Source: Clostridium paridis (GTDB lineage: Bacteria > Bacillota > Clostridia > Clostridiales > Clostridiaceae). From it: a stretch of DNA of 64,000 nt. The position numbers were made by a program, and so were the translations under genes. The stretch lies in the NCBI RefSeq assembly GCF_016765615.1, contig NZ_JAESWA010000020.1:150392-214391 (forward strand), written 5' to 3'. This document shows positions 8,323 to 16,645 of this stretch, piece after piece (the first letter of the stretch is position 1; each line of letters begins with the position of its first letter). The notes under the pieces were generated by a model. That model worked only from the letters and a program-made list of their open reading frames with translations. It did not search any database and had not been told where the DNA came from.

Positions 8323-9258
8323 ATGGATAAGGAATTAGTGAATGACAAGATTGCAATTTATAAAAAAGAATTAGTTTCAATGATTAATGGACTTGTTGAT
8401 ATGGACGGAATACATAATACAGCTATACCTTCTTTGCAGTTATTCCGAGCATCAAATGTTTCTGAGCCTTTACATACTATTTATGAACCAGCATTATTGA
8501 TAATTGTACAGGGGTCAAAAATTGTAACATTGGCTGATGAAAGTTATCAATATGATCCAACATCATATTTGGTTACATCTGTTCACCTTCCTATTACAGG
8601 GCAAATCATTCAAGCTACTCCTGAAGAACCATATTTATGTGTGCAAATAAACTTCAACATGGAGCCAATACTTGATATTATTAAGGAATCAAACGAAGCC
8701 TGGAGTGGTAAGATGGATTCAGGCCGCGGAATAGTAGTTAATAGAATTAATTCTGATTTACTTGATGCTGTATTAAGACTTGTTCGTCTTTTATATACAC
8801 CTAAGGATATACCAATCCTTTCACCTTTGATAATCCGTGAAATTCTTTATAGAGTTTTACAGGATAAGCAAGGAGAACTTATTAAGCAATTTGCAATGAT
8901 AGGAAGTTATGCACATTGTATTGCTAAAGTTATTCAGATTATAAATAGTAATTTCTCAAAACCTTTGAGAATTGAGGAATTAGCAAGAAGAGTTAACATG
9001 AGTACATCGTCATTGCATAATCAGTTTAAAAAAGTAACAGCAATGAGTCCTTTGCAATATCAAAAGATGATTAGATTACAAGAGGCAAGGAGGTTGCTAT
9101 TTTCAGAGTCATCTGAAGCTGCAAATGTTGGGTTTCAAGTGGGTTATGAAAGCCCATCTCAATTTAGCAGAGAATATGCACGTATGTTTGGATTGCCTCC
9201 TATAAGCGATATAAATCGTCTTAGAGCTTCATTAGACTCAGGCATTACATTAATCTAA
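8323..9258 (+). CDS. AraC family transcriptional regulator
   Basis: A 311-residue protein with an N-terminal AraC_N cupin-like ligand domain (about residues 20-180, including EPALLIIVQGSK) and a C-terminal pair of helix-turn-helix motifs (LRIEELARRVNMSTSSLHNQ and VGFQVGYESPSQFSREYARM). This subfamily is commonly divergent from short-chain dehydrogenase or aldo-keto reductase genes, as here. The ATG at 8323 follows AAAGGAG. The 160-bp gap contains the partial dyad TAGGTAGGTAGCCTA at about 8231, a possible binding site. Confidence 0.92.
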   Translation: MDKELVNDKIAIYKKELVSMINGLVDMDGIHNTAIPSLQLFRASNVSEPLHTIYEPALLIIVQGSKIVTLADESYQYDPTSYLVTSVHLPITGQIIQATPEEPYLCVQINFNMEPILDIIKESNEAWSGKMDSGRGIVVNRINSDLLDAVLRLVRLLYTPKDIPILSPLIIREILYRVLQDKQGELIKQFAMIGSYAHCIAKVIQIINSNFSKPLRIEELARRVNMSTSSLHNQFKKVTAMSPLQYQKMIRLQEARRLLFSESSEAANVGFQVGYESPSQFSREYARMFGLPPISDINRLRASLDSGITLI

Positions 9259-9411
9259 TTTAAGTTTGTTATTTGAGGGATATTTTTAAAAAATATGTAA
9301 TATTATGTTATAATATTTTGTGAGAAATGAGCTATTGTAATTTATGACGTACAATAAAAAGATATTATATAAATTTTAGAAATATAGATTATAAAAAGGG
9401 GTCATGGGAAA

Positions 9412-10032
9412 ATGGAATTGTTGTTTCAAGCTGTTTATCCAGTAATTTATGTTATTGAACTTATTGCACTTATTCTCATTCTGTATATTTTATATAGGGT
9501 AGTAAGAAAAATAGATTATATGCTTAATGGCAAGATTAAGAAGATATTTAATAGCTGGAGAAATATGAGCAAAACAAAAAAGAGGATTAGCTATTTACTT
9601 ATACTTATATTCTTAGTTGGATACTTTGGTTATGATATGATTTACTTGCCCAATAAAAATTATAAGTTCGCTCTATATGAGGTTAAAGACATGGGAGGAA
9701 ACAGTTTAGAGGGGAGTACGCTATATAAAAAGCCATTTCTCACAGAGGATGATATAAAATCATATAACTGGAGTAATCATACTTTTGAGTTAAAAAATCA
9801 TATTAGGAACTATACAAAAGAAGCAAAGGGACTAGGAAAGAATTATAGAGCTTTTGTACTAGTAGCTAATGGGGAAAAAATATATATGGGGGGCTTTTAC
9901 AAAGGTGGACCTAACATATATTTATCACTAGATAATAAGAGTGGTTCTTTATTTTATACTGGTACTCCGGGTTATGATAAAAGAGCAGATGATCGTGTAT
10001 ATAATGCTCTCAAGGCATCAGGCAAGCTATGA
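9412..10032 (+). CDS. Membrane-anchored protein of unknown function
   Basis: I do not recognise this 206-residue protein. It has two hydrophobic segments, residues 7-28 (VIYVIELIALILILYILYRV) and 58-76 (LLILIFLVGYFGYDMIYL), joined by a basic loop. The rest is a soluble domain of about 130 residues with no cysteine or catalytic motif that I can name. The two basic stretches suggest that the C-terminal domain faces outward. It has its own ribosome site (AAGGGG) and a strong terminator, so it is a single-gene unit. Confidence 0.6.
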   Translation: MELLFQAVYPVIYVIELIALILILYILYRVVRKIDYMLNGKIKKIFNSWRNMSKTKKRISYLLILIFLVGYFGYDMIYLPNKNYKFALYEVKDMGGNSLEGSTLYKKPFLTEDDIKSYNWSNHTFELKNHIRNYTKEAKGLGKNYRAFVLVANGEKIYMGGFYKGGPNIYLSLDNKSGSLFYTGTPGYDKRADDRVYNALKASGKL

Positions 10033-10068
10033 AGATAAGGTTTTAGTTATTGATTACTGAAAATGAGT

Positions 10069-10125
10069 GAGTGTGTTTTCTGTCTTAAAGTCGTATAGGC
10101 AGACAGGAAACGCACTCTTTTTTTT
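10069..10125 (+). terminator. Intrinsic terminator
   Basis: GAGTGTGTTTTCTGTC pairs with GACAGGAAACGCACTC, followed by eight T. Confidence 0.9.
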
Positions 10126-10157
10126 ATGTTATACTGATTAAACACGTCAATATATAT

Positions 10158-10727
10158 TCAGCTCTCGCTACTTCTATCTGATGGAATTACAGTAAATATT
10201 TTTGTAAATATAGCAGTCATTTCTTCGGGACTCTTCCCAAAGTCATTCTCTATCCAAACATTCAGCATATTCCATAATCCACCTGCAACGAAAACGGCAT
10301 CGTAATATTGTAATTCACTGTCCGTAAAACGTCGATTTTTTATGATAGGAAGTGAGTTCATATTTCTCAGAAATTCCTCAAAAACTTTAATAAGAATAGG
10401 AAGATTGTTCTTTTTTAAGAGGAGAAGCAGATTTTTATGGGAGAACCAATAACTGAAATATTCATTAGCTATATCATTGGGTGTCAAACATTCATATGTC
10501 TGCAATATCTCAATATATTCATTTACTAATGTATCAAAATGATATTTAAGTATGTCTTCTTTTGTTTCAAAATTTGTATAAAATGTTCGTCTGGAAAGTT
10601 TCGCTCTGTCAGTAAGCTCTTTGATTGATATAGTATCATAACTCTTTTCATCCATAAGTTTTAGTAAAGCTTCAACTAAATACATTTTCGAACGAATAGA
10701 TGCTGGATTCTCACTAGTATTTATCAT
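10158..10727 (-). CDS. TetR/AcrR family regulator
   Basis: A 189-residue protein with a TetR-type N-terminal helix-turn-helix (SIKELTDRAKLSRRTFYTNF) and a helical C-terminal ligand domain. I chose the ATG at 10727, preceded by GTAGGT; an ATG nine codons earlier has no ribosome site. The gene is divergent from a short-chain dehydrogenase, and a perfect two-half-site palindrome at 10823-10838 lies between them, so it probably represses that enzyme and perhaps itself. Confidence 0.88.
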   Translation of the reverse strand: MINTSENPASIRSKMYLVEALLKLMDEKSYDTISIKELTDRAKLSRRTFYTNFETKEDILKYHFDTLVNEYIEILQTYECLTPNDIANEYFSYWFSHKNLLLLLKKNNLPILIKVFEEFLRNMNSLPIIKNRRFTDSELQYYDAVFVAGGLWNMLNVWIENDFGKSPEEMTAIFTKIFTVIPSDRSSES

Positions 10728-10780
10728 AGTAGTACCTACTTTCACATATTTCAAATTGTGTATAACTTATGCTTATCGTA

Positions 10781-10838
10781 TTGATTTGCTATTTAAGGTA
10801 TATTATAATTCAAATCATAAAGTTGCACAAGTGTGCAA
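10781..10838 (+). promoter_or_regulatory. SDR promoter and TetR operator
   Basis: TTGATT (10781-10786) and TATAAT (10804-10809) have a 17-base spacer. The palindrome TTGCACA-AG-TGTGCAA (10823-10838) follows just after the predicted transcription start, a typical TetR repressor position. Confidence 0.75.
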
Positions 10839-10941
10839 GTTTTAACACTAGTAAAAGAATTGGTGTTGCTATGATTTTAATTAGGAATACCACGCGATAT
10901 AGGTATTTAAAATAATTATAAAATAATAAGGAGTTGTTATT

Positions 10942-11874
10942 ATGTCTGAAAGAATGAAACCTAATTGGACTGCAGCAGATATTCCATCACAAAAAGGCCG
11001 CTCGGTAGTTATAACAGGAACTGGTGGAATAGGATATGAAATAGCTTTGGAGATGACTAGAGCAGGAGCAGAAGTTATAATGGCGGGCCGAAATAGAGAT
11101 AAAGGGGAAGAAGCAATAAGAAATATTAAAAAAATGATTCCTTCTGGAAATATACATTTTGAAAAACTCGACCTAGCAGATCTTTCATCTATAAAGGACT
11201 TCGGACAAAGGATAAGGGCACAACGAAAAAGTTTAGATATTCTTGTTAATAATGCTGCAGTAATGAATCCTCCTAAGCGTATAGTTACAAAGGATGGATT
11301 TGAATTGCAAATGGGGACAAATTATCTAGGACATTTTGCATTAACAGCTCATATGCTGCCTCTTTTGAAGCAAGGGAATAAGCCTCGAGTGATCACCATG
11401 AGTAGTGTTGCTCATCTTTCAGGAGTTATAAATTTTGATGATTTACAATCAGAACATAATTACAAACCAATGGTAACTTATTCTCAATCAAAGCTTGCAT
11501 GTCTAATGTTTGCACTTGAGTTACAACGCCGAAGTGATGAAGAAGGATGGGGAATTAGCAGTATGGGTGCACACCCAGGAATCTCAAGGACAGAATTGAT
11601 TCCTAATGGAGCAGGGAAAAATAGCCCGGCGGGAATTGTGCGTCGCTTATTTGGGCCATTCTTATTTCAACCAGCAGCTCATGGAGCGTGGCCAGCACTT
11701 TATGCAGCTACAGCTGAAGAGGCAAAAGGTGGTACGTATTACGGTCCATCCAAGATGAATGAGATGAGAGGATATCCTAAAATAGCTAAAATTGCACCAC
11801 AAGCAAAGGATATTCAGGTTGCTTCAAAGCTTTGGGAAGAATCTGAAAAGTTGACAAATGTAAAGTTTATTTAA
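10942..11874 (+). CDS. Short-chain dehydrogenase (retinol dehydrogenase/WWOX-like)
   Basis: A 310-residue extended SDR. It has TGTGGIGYEIA (a TGxxxGIG-type NAD(P) site at about residue 26), DLADLSS, NNAAVM, the catalytic Ser in ITMSSVAHLSG and YSQSK (Tyr-x3-Lys). Length and motifs fit the retinol-dehydrogenase-like group that reduces or oxidises small carbonyls or alcohols with NADP(H). It is controlled by the divergent TetR gene. The ribosome site AAGGAG precedes ATG 10942. The substrate is unknown. Confidence 0.9.
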   Translation: MSERMKPNWTAADIPSQKGRSVVITGTGGIGYEIALEMTRAGAEVIMAGRNRDKGEEAIRNIKKMIPSGNIHFEKLDLADLSSIKDFGQRIRAQRKSLDILVNNAAVMNPPKRIVTKDGFELQMGTNYLGHFALTAHMLPLLKQGNKPRVITMSSVAHLSGVINFDDLQSEHNYKPMVTYSQSKLACLMFALELQRRSDEEGWGISSMGAHPGISRTELIPNGAGKNSPAGIVRRLFGPFLFQPAAHGAWPALYAATAEEAKGGTYYGPSKMNEMRGYPKIAKIAPQAKDIQVASKLWEESEKLTNVKFI

Positions 11875-12071
11875 TAAAACCTAATGGTGAGTAAATACCT
11901 AAAGTCATTTAACTAATTAAAGTTAAATTATTAAAGCAAGGCATCCTACGTTAAATTTCACAGGGGGCCTTGTTATCTTATTTCTGAGTAAGTATATCAA
12001 CACGTAACTGCCCTATATTCCTTCTCATAGGAGGGGTTCTCTCTCAAATCATTTCTGACTTTAGGGACACT

Positions 12072-12593
12072 CTAAACAGTCCCTCTTATTGTATCTAATT
12101 GCTTAAAAAAATCCATTATCTCTTTGAGTGGTTTTTGTCTTCCATCAATTAACCATTTTCTCCAAATGGCGTAAACACCGGCTGACATGAAAGCTGTCCA
12201 ATATCCATCACTATCTGCGGCATAAAATTTTTGTATTTCTTCTATGAAAATTCTTTGAATAATAGGCTCAAATCCACGCTCATTAGACAGTAATAAATCA
12301 TCACCAAAGGTGTTGAAAAAGTTCAACTGACTATCGAATTTTATAGAGAATTGTGAACTTTCATGAATTATGTCAAAGACAGCTGCAATCTTTGGCTTGT
12401 AATACTCATATAAAATTTGCTCAAGTCCGTCAAAGTTGCGGTAAAAAGCCATACGGCTTACTCCTGCTCTTTTACAAACTTGAGAAACTGTCAGCGTTGA
12501 CAATTTTTCCTTTGTCAACATTTGCAGCAACGCTGTTGTGATGAAATCTTTTGTATCTTTTTTGATGGCTTGTGCGTGATTAGTAGCTGCCAT
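12072..12593 (-). CDS. TetR family regulator
   Basis: A 173-residue protein with the N-terminal helix-turn-helix LTVSQVCKRAGVSRMAFYRN and a C-terminal helical domain. AGGAGG lies 8 bases before the start codon. It diverges from the NAD-dependent epimerase-like gene. The palindrome ATCTGTCACAGAT at 12608-12620, between the two, is its likely operator. Base composition here and in the next gene is clearly richer in G+C than in neighbouring genes, suggesting the pair arrived together by transfer. Confidence 0.88.
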   Translation of the reverse strand: MAATNHAQAIKKDTKDFITTALLQMLTKEKLSTLTVSQVCKRAGVSRMAFYRNFDGLEQILYEYYKPKIAAVFDIIHESSQFSIKFDSQLNFFNTFGDDLLLSNERGFEPIIQRIFIEEIQKFYAADSDGYWTAFMSAGVYAIWRKWLIDGRQKPLKEIMDFFKQLDTIRGTV

Positions 12594-12607
12594 TACAATA
12601 CCTCCTT

Positions 12608-12662
12608 ATCTGTCACAGATGATCATTTCTGAATTGAATTCCACTTTATGATAGTATATACT
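12608..12662 (+). promoter_or_regulatory. Promoter and TetR operator for the epimerase-like gene
   Basis: The 13-bp palindrome ATCTGT-C-ACAGAT is at 12608-12620. The promoter is TTGAAT (12634-12639) and TATACT (12657-12662) with a 17-base spacer. A repressor here would affect both divergent genes. Confidence 0.7.
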
Positions 12663-12711
12663 AATGGCACAGAGGTTACAAGTGAAACATCAGTTAAGGG
12701 AGGAATTTATA

Positions 12712-13737
12712 ATGGGAAAAGAATTAGTATTAGTAACAGGCGGAAGTGGCTTTATAGCTGTACACATAATTTTGAAACTTTTAAGTCAAGGATATCGAGT
12801 TAGGGCAACCCTTCGTACTTTATCACGCCAGGAGGAAGTCAAGTCAATGCTTGCACAAGGTGGCGTAACTGATTTTGAAAACCTGGAGTTCATCCACACA
12901 GATTTAACAAGTGATAACAATTGGATGGAAGCTGCAACTGGCGCCACTTATGTCATTCATGTAGCATCACCAACACCAGCCACCCGTCCGGATGATGGAG
13001 ATGAAATGGTGAAGATGGCTGTTGATGGCACATTGCGTGTGATGAAGGCTGCGAAGGCAGCAGGAGTTAAACGTGTAGTCTTAACTTCTGCTTCTGGAGC
13101 AGTGCTTGCAGGGCATAAATCTCATCCAGAGATTTTTACTGAGGAAGATTGGACAAACTTGTCTGCCGATATTGATGCATATCAACGTTCAAAAACTATG
13201 GCAGAACTCGCAGCTTGGGAGTTTGCCAAGAAAGAAAATATGGAGCTTTCAGCTATCAATCCGACTGCTGTCATGGGGCCTATACTTGGCCAGGACTTTT
13301 CGCACTCCAATCAAATTATTCGTGCGATGTTAAATGGTAAAATGCCATTTCTTTTAAAAGCTGGCTTTGATTGTGTTGATGCGCGTGACGTGGCAGACTT
13401 ACATTTACTTGCGATGACACGTTCAGAGGCCGTAGGAGAAAGATTTCTTGCTACCACAGGCGAAAATCTGACATATAAAGAAGAAGCAAAAATTTTGAAA
13501 AGATGCTTAGGAAGTACAGCAAAAAAAGTCTCAACGAAAGAAATGCCTAATTTTGTTGTGAAATTTCTAGCAAATTTCAATAAAGATTTACGTATGCCAG
13601 CGACCTTCTTAGGAAAAAACACTGCCTGTAGCAATGCAAAAGCAAAAGAAATGCTTGGTTGGGAGCCAAGATCAGCAGAAGAAGCAATAATAGCAACCGC
13701 GAAAAGCATGGTTGAGCTAGGATTGATTGATAAATAA
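12712..13737 (+). CDS. NAD(P)-dependent epimerase/reductase (dihydroflavonol-reductase-like)
   Basis: A 341-residue extended SDR. The N-terminal nucleotide site is VTGGSGFIAVHI, with Ala where most relatives have Gly (GFIGxH). It also has HVASPTPAT, the catalytic Ser region LTSASGAVLAG and YQRSK (Tyr-x3-Lys). Relatives reduce aldehydes or ketones with NADPH. The start ATG 12712 follows GGGAGGAA; the in-frame ATG at 12664 has no ribosome site. Codon use is GC-richer than the window average, consistent with recent acquisition alongside the divergent TetR gene. Confidence 0.88.
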   Translation: MGKELVLVTGGSGFIAVHIILKLLSQGYRVRATLRTLSRQEEVKSMLAQGGVTDFENLEFIHTDLTSDNNWMEAATGATYVIHVASPTPATRPDDGDEMVKMAVDGTLRVMKAAKAAGVKRVVLTSASGAVLAGHKSHPEIFTEEDWTNLSADIDAYQRSKTMAELAAWEFAKKENMELSAINPTAVMGPILGQDFSHSNQIIRAMLNGKMPFLLKAGFDCVDARDVADLHLLAMTRSEAVGERFLATTGENLTYKEEAKILKRCLGSTAKKVSTKEMPNFVVKFLANFNKDLRMPATFLGKNTACSNAKAKEMLGWEPRSAEEAIIATAKSMVELGLIDK

Positions 13738-13826
13738 GTATTCAAATTTATTATTCGAGTTTTCCAAATTGCTTGTTGTAAAAATTACAATTGAACCAGT
13801 TTTAAGTTTTCTAAAATTGATGATAG

Positions 13827-13879
13827 CAGTTTTCGAAAGTGTGTTTTAAATGCACACTTTTGAAAACTGTTTTTATTTT
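13827..13879 (+). terminator. Intrinsic terminator
   Basis: CAGTTTTCGAAAGTGTG pairs with CACACTTTTGAAAACTG, followed by TTTTTATTTT. Confidence 0.9.
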
Positions 13880-13982
13880 GTCCCTTTATGAAATTAGTGA
13901 ATTTTGAGAAAAAAATACCCCATAATGTATGGTATAATTTTGTCAATAAGTGATAGATTCAAATTGCAAAGGAGTGATTATT

Positions 13983-14387
13983 TTGAAAAAACTATTTGAT
14001 GAAACCTATGGAAACAACAGATCTATTTGGTATCTGTTTGAAGAAGGCGATAATTCCATCCAATATATTTTTAGTGAACCAGATGAATATGGCGGAAGGA
14101 TGATTATTTCAAATGATTATTCAATACTGGCTGACAGCTTAAAAGAGTTGATTGATGAGGATTTGAAAAATGTTAATGAAACCAATCCAGGCGAAACACA
14201 CTGGATTTTTTACACAAGTAAAGTTGATGGTGACGCAATCGGTGACAAAGTTAGATTTTCTATATTAGTTAGGTTGAAAAACGGAAGATACTCTTGTAAC
14301 ATCAACATAAGTGATTATATATTTGCAACTTCATTTGACGAAGTTATAAAGATTAAAGATATAATTGAGGCATCTTTAAATCAATAA
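13983..14387 (+). CDS. Uncharacterised soluble protein
   Basis: A 134-residue acidic protein that I do not recognise. It has no signal peptide, membrane helix or cysteine cluster. I chose TTG at 13983 because AAAGGAGTGA lies just before it; an in-frame ATG at 13950 precedes that site. The promoter is an extended -10 (TGGTATAAT, ending 13938). A terminator directly follows the stop, so it is a single-gene transcript. Confidence 0.6.
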   Translation: MKKLFDETYGNNRSIWYLFEEGDNSIQYIFSEPDEYGGRMIISNDYSILADSLKELIDEDLKNVNETNPGETHWIFYTSKVDGDAIGDKVRFSILVRLKNGRYSCNINISDYIFATSFDEVIKIKDIIEASLNQ

Positions 14388-14416
14388 AAGAGTACTGTGA
14401 AAGCAGTACTCTTTTT
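14386..14416 (+). terminator. Intrinsic terminator
   Basis: AAAAGAGTACTG-tgaaag-CAGTACTCTTTTT, a compact perfect stem with a T-run. Confidence 0.92.
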
Positions 14417-14461
14417 ATTATATTTTAGATACCTTTGGCCAAAATAAACGTAAAAAGTATA

Positions 14462-14496
14462 TTGACACCACCACTACCTAGTGATACTATATAGTA
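14462..14496 (+). promoter_or_regulatory. Promoter and PadR operator region
   Basis: TTGACA (14462-14467) and TACTAT (14485-14490) have a 17-base spacer. The -10 box lies within the perfect palindrome TACTATATAGTA (14485-14496). Several more TACTA/TAGTA motifs follow to about 14535. This is the likely autoregulatory site of the PadR protein. Confidence 0.7.
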
Positions 14497-14549
14497 GTAG
14501 TAAGTAATACTGAATACCAGTAATACTAGATAGTGAAGAGGTGGTTTAA

Positions 14550-14873
14550 TTGGAAAACATCACAGAAATGTTAAAAGGAGTACTAGAAGGCTGTGTTCTT
14601 GAGATCATCAGTCATGAGGAAATATACGGTTACGAAATTACGAAGAGGTTGAATGCCCTGGGATTTTCGGATGTTGTAGACGGAACAGTATATACAATCT
14701 TGGTTAGACTAGAAAAAAATAAACTTGTAGAAACTACGAAAAAGCCATCTGATATGGGACCACCACGAAAGTTTTTCACTCTCAACGATGCAGGACGTGA
14801 GGAGCTGAAGAAGTTCTGGGAAAAATGGGAGTTTGTATCATCAAAAATTAATGAGTTAAAGGAGAAGATATAA
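14550..14873 (+). CDS. PadR family transcriptional regulator
   Basis: A 107-residue PadR winged-helix protein: YGYEITKRLNALGF, then GTVYTILVRLEKNKLVETTK and PPRKFFTLNDAGREELKKFW. It starts with TTG 14550 after GAGGTGG and overlaps the next ATG by one base. It begins an operon of PadR, two DUF1048 proteins, a KTR peptide and an ABC exporter, an arrangement seen across Firmicutes as a drug- or envelope-stress-responsive module. It probably represses its own promoter through the TACTA palindromes. Confidence 0.9.
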   Translation: MENITEMLKGVLEGCVLEIISHEEIYGYEITKRLNALGFSDVVDGTVYTILVRLEKNKLVETTKKPSDMGPPRKFFTLNDAGREELKKFWEKWEFVSSKINELKEKI

Positions 14874-15220
14874 TGAATTTTTGGGAAAAAGTTACGGGAA
14901 GTGACATGAATAAAGAAATGAAAGCTTTTGAATCGAGAGCTAAAAAACTGCCAGCGGATTACCAAGAAGCATGGGAAAAAATTAAAGCAAATATTTGGCC
15001 ACATTCGGATTTAACCGGTCGTAACCTTATGCCAATTCTTGATGGTGTACTGGGTATGCTAGAAGAAACAGCAGCGGACGGGCAGGGTATCCAAGAAGTT
15101 TTGGGTGACGATATCAAAGGTTTCTGTTCAGCACTAGTAGGTGAAGAAGGTGCAAAGTCTTATCGTGACAAATGGCGTGAACAACTAAATAGTAATATTG
15201 CTAAAAAATTAGGTAAATAG
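14873..15220 (+). CDS. DUF1048 family protein (first copy)
   Basis: A 115-residue protein with the DUF1048 pattern: an N-terminal helix, LPADYQEAWEKIKANIWP, then a glycine-rich stretch with LDGVLGMLEETAADGQG and GDDIKGFCSAL. It has no membrane segment. DUF1048 proteins occur beside PadR regulators and ABC exporters, but their role is not established. It is coupled to padR (TAATG overlap) and followed 9 bases later by a paralogue. Confidence 0.88.
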   Translation: MNFWEKVTGSDMNKEMKAFESRAKKLPADYQEAWEKIKANIWPHSDLTGRNLMPILDGVLGMLEETAADGQGIQEVLGDDIKGFCSALVGEEGAKSYRDKWREQLNSNIAKKLGK

Positions 15221-15229
15221 GAGGATAAA

Positions 15230-15580
15230 ATGAGAATACAAGATATAATTGAAGGCAAAAAAGAATGGCGAGCACATGTAGCGCGTGTCAAAGCACTACC
15301 AAAAGATTATCAGATTGTTTATAAAGAAATTCAAAAATACCTTTTTAAGGTTGGCCCTGTTGAGTTAACGGAAGGTACAGGATTACTATCAGGAATTGTC
15401 GATATTTTTGAAGAGGGGGCAGCCGTAGGAAAAGGCGTACTCGAAGTAACTGGCAGTGACGTAGCAGCTTTCTGCGATGATTTAATCAAAGATTCAAAAA
15501 CTTATGCTGACATCTATCAAGAATCTGTAGATCAAAAAGTTAGCAATGCTATGAAAAAGGCTATGGATAAAACAAAGTAA
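15230..15580 (+). CDS. DUF1048 family protein (second copy)
   Basis: A 116-residue paralogue of the preceding protein: LPKDYQIVYKEIQKYLFK, then LSGIVDIFEEGAAVGKG and GSDVAAFCDDL. The shared spacing of KALPKDYQ and the FC(S/D) motif points to a tandem duplication. GGAGG precedes the ATG. The two may form a heterodimer, which is an inference only. Confidence 0.88.
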   Translation: MRIQDIIEGKKEWRAHVARVKALPKDYQIVYKEIQKYLFKVGPVELTEGTGLLSGIVDIFEEGAAVGKGVLEVTGSDVAAFCDDLIKDSKTYADIYQESVDQKVSNAMKKAMDKTK

Positions 15581-15616
15581 ATAGCAGTCAGCAAAAGCAT
15601 CAAGTAGGGGGATGGT

Positions 15617-15808
15617 ATGATGAGTAAATATGAATGGATATTATGCCCAGTCTGTGGCAATAAAACGCGGGTCAAAATAGGTGTTGATACGGTACTTGAA
15701 AACTTCCCACTATTTTGTCCCAAGTGTAAACAGGAAACAATAATTAATGTAAAACAACTAAATATATCCGTTATCAAAGAGCCAGATGCTAAGACACAGA
15801 GCCGATAA
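15617..15808 (+). CDS. Cysteine-rich KTR-motif peptide
   Basis: A 63-residue peptide with two CxxC pairs (LCPVCGNKTR and FCPKCKQET) and the KTR motif that names this family. It is a probable small zinc ribbon. The family is best known as a small open reading frame carried on Tn916-like and other conjugative elements, so its presence inside a PadR-ABC operon hints at a mobile origin for the block. Two ATG codons (15617, 15620) follow a GGGGG site. A strong terminator overlaps its last codons. Confidence 0.85.
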   Translation: MMSKYEWILCPVCGNKTRVKIGVDTVLENFPLFCPKCKQETIINVKQLNISVIKEPDAKTQSR

Positions 15809-15843
15809 CCGTGAATGTAATCACAGTTATCGGCTCTTTTTTG
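15799..15843 (+). terminator. Terminator between KTR peptide and ABC genes
   Basis: GAGCCGATAACCGTG pairs with CACAGTTATCGGCTC, followed by TTTTTT. The left arm is inside the KTR reading frame. It separates the regulator half from the transporter half of the module, so the ABC genes may need readthrough. Confidence 0.92.
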
Positions 15844-15883
15844 TAATAATAGCGCAATCTACAATATGAAGGAGGAAAAGATA

Positions 15884-16645
15884 ATGAAAAAAAATATAAT
15901 ACAAATTAAAGGAGTAAAGAAAGCTTACAAAAATGTAGAAGTTCTCAAAGGAGTAGATTTTGAAGTAGAGCAGGGAGGTATCTTTGCATTACTTGGTTCC
16001 AATGGAGCTGGAAAAACAACCATGATTAGAATCATGGCTACTTTACTTAAAGCAGATGAAGGAAGTATTGTTATCAACGGTTTTGATGTTGAAAAAAATC
16101 CAGGAGACATTAGAGCTTCTATAAGTCTTACTGGACAGTTTGCGGCTATTGATGAAATTTTGACTGGACGTGAAAATCTTCAAATGATAGCAAAGCTAAG
16201 ACATCTTAAAAATCCAAATCAAGTAGCAGATGAGTTAATTAATCGCTTTGGAATGTCAGAGGCAGCAGACCGCAGAGTTGGTACTTATTCTGGAGGAATG
16301 AAAAGAAGAATTGATATCGCAATGAGTCTTGCGGGAAATCCTAAAATTATTTTCCTAGATGAGCCAACAACAGGTCTTGATCCAGAGGGTCGTTTAGAAG
16401 TTTGGAAAATTGTAAAAGAGTTATCAACTGCAGGAACTACAGTATTCTTAACTACTCAATATTTAGATGAGGCAGAACAACTTGCAGATAAAATTGCTAT
16501 TCTTCATGGAGGGAAAATCATTGCTTTAGATACACTGGAAGGATTGAAAAAATTATTTCCACCTGCAAAAGTTGAATATGTTGAAAAACAACCTACATTA
16601 GAAGAAATATTTCTAGCGATAATTGGTAAAGAGGGGGAGAAATAA
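15884..16645 (+). CDS. ABC transporter ATP-binding protein (DrrA-like)
   Basis: A 253-residue ATPase with Walker A GSNGAGKTT, signature YSGGMKRR and Walker B IIFLDEPTTGLD followed by the switch region. The C-terminal tail is of the DrrA/daunorubicin-exporter type. It pairs with the permease that starts one base after its stop. ATG 15884 follows GGAGG. It probably exports a hydrophobic drug or peptide and is linked to the PadR/DUF1048 genes upstream. Confidence 0.92.
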   Translation: MKKNIIQIKGVKKAYKNVEVLKGVDFEVEQGGIFALLGSNGAGKTTMIRIMATLLKADEGSIVINGFDVEKNPGDIRASISLTGQFAAIDEILTGRENLQMIAKLRHLKNPNQVADELINRFGMSEAADRRVGTYSGGMKRRIDIAMSLAGNPKIIFLDEPTTGLDPEGRLEVWKIVKELSTAGTTVFLTTQYLDEAEQLADKIAILHGGKIIALDTLEGLKKLFPPAKVEYVEKQPTLEEIFLAIIGKEGEK

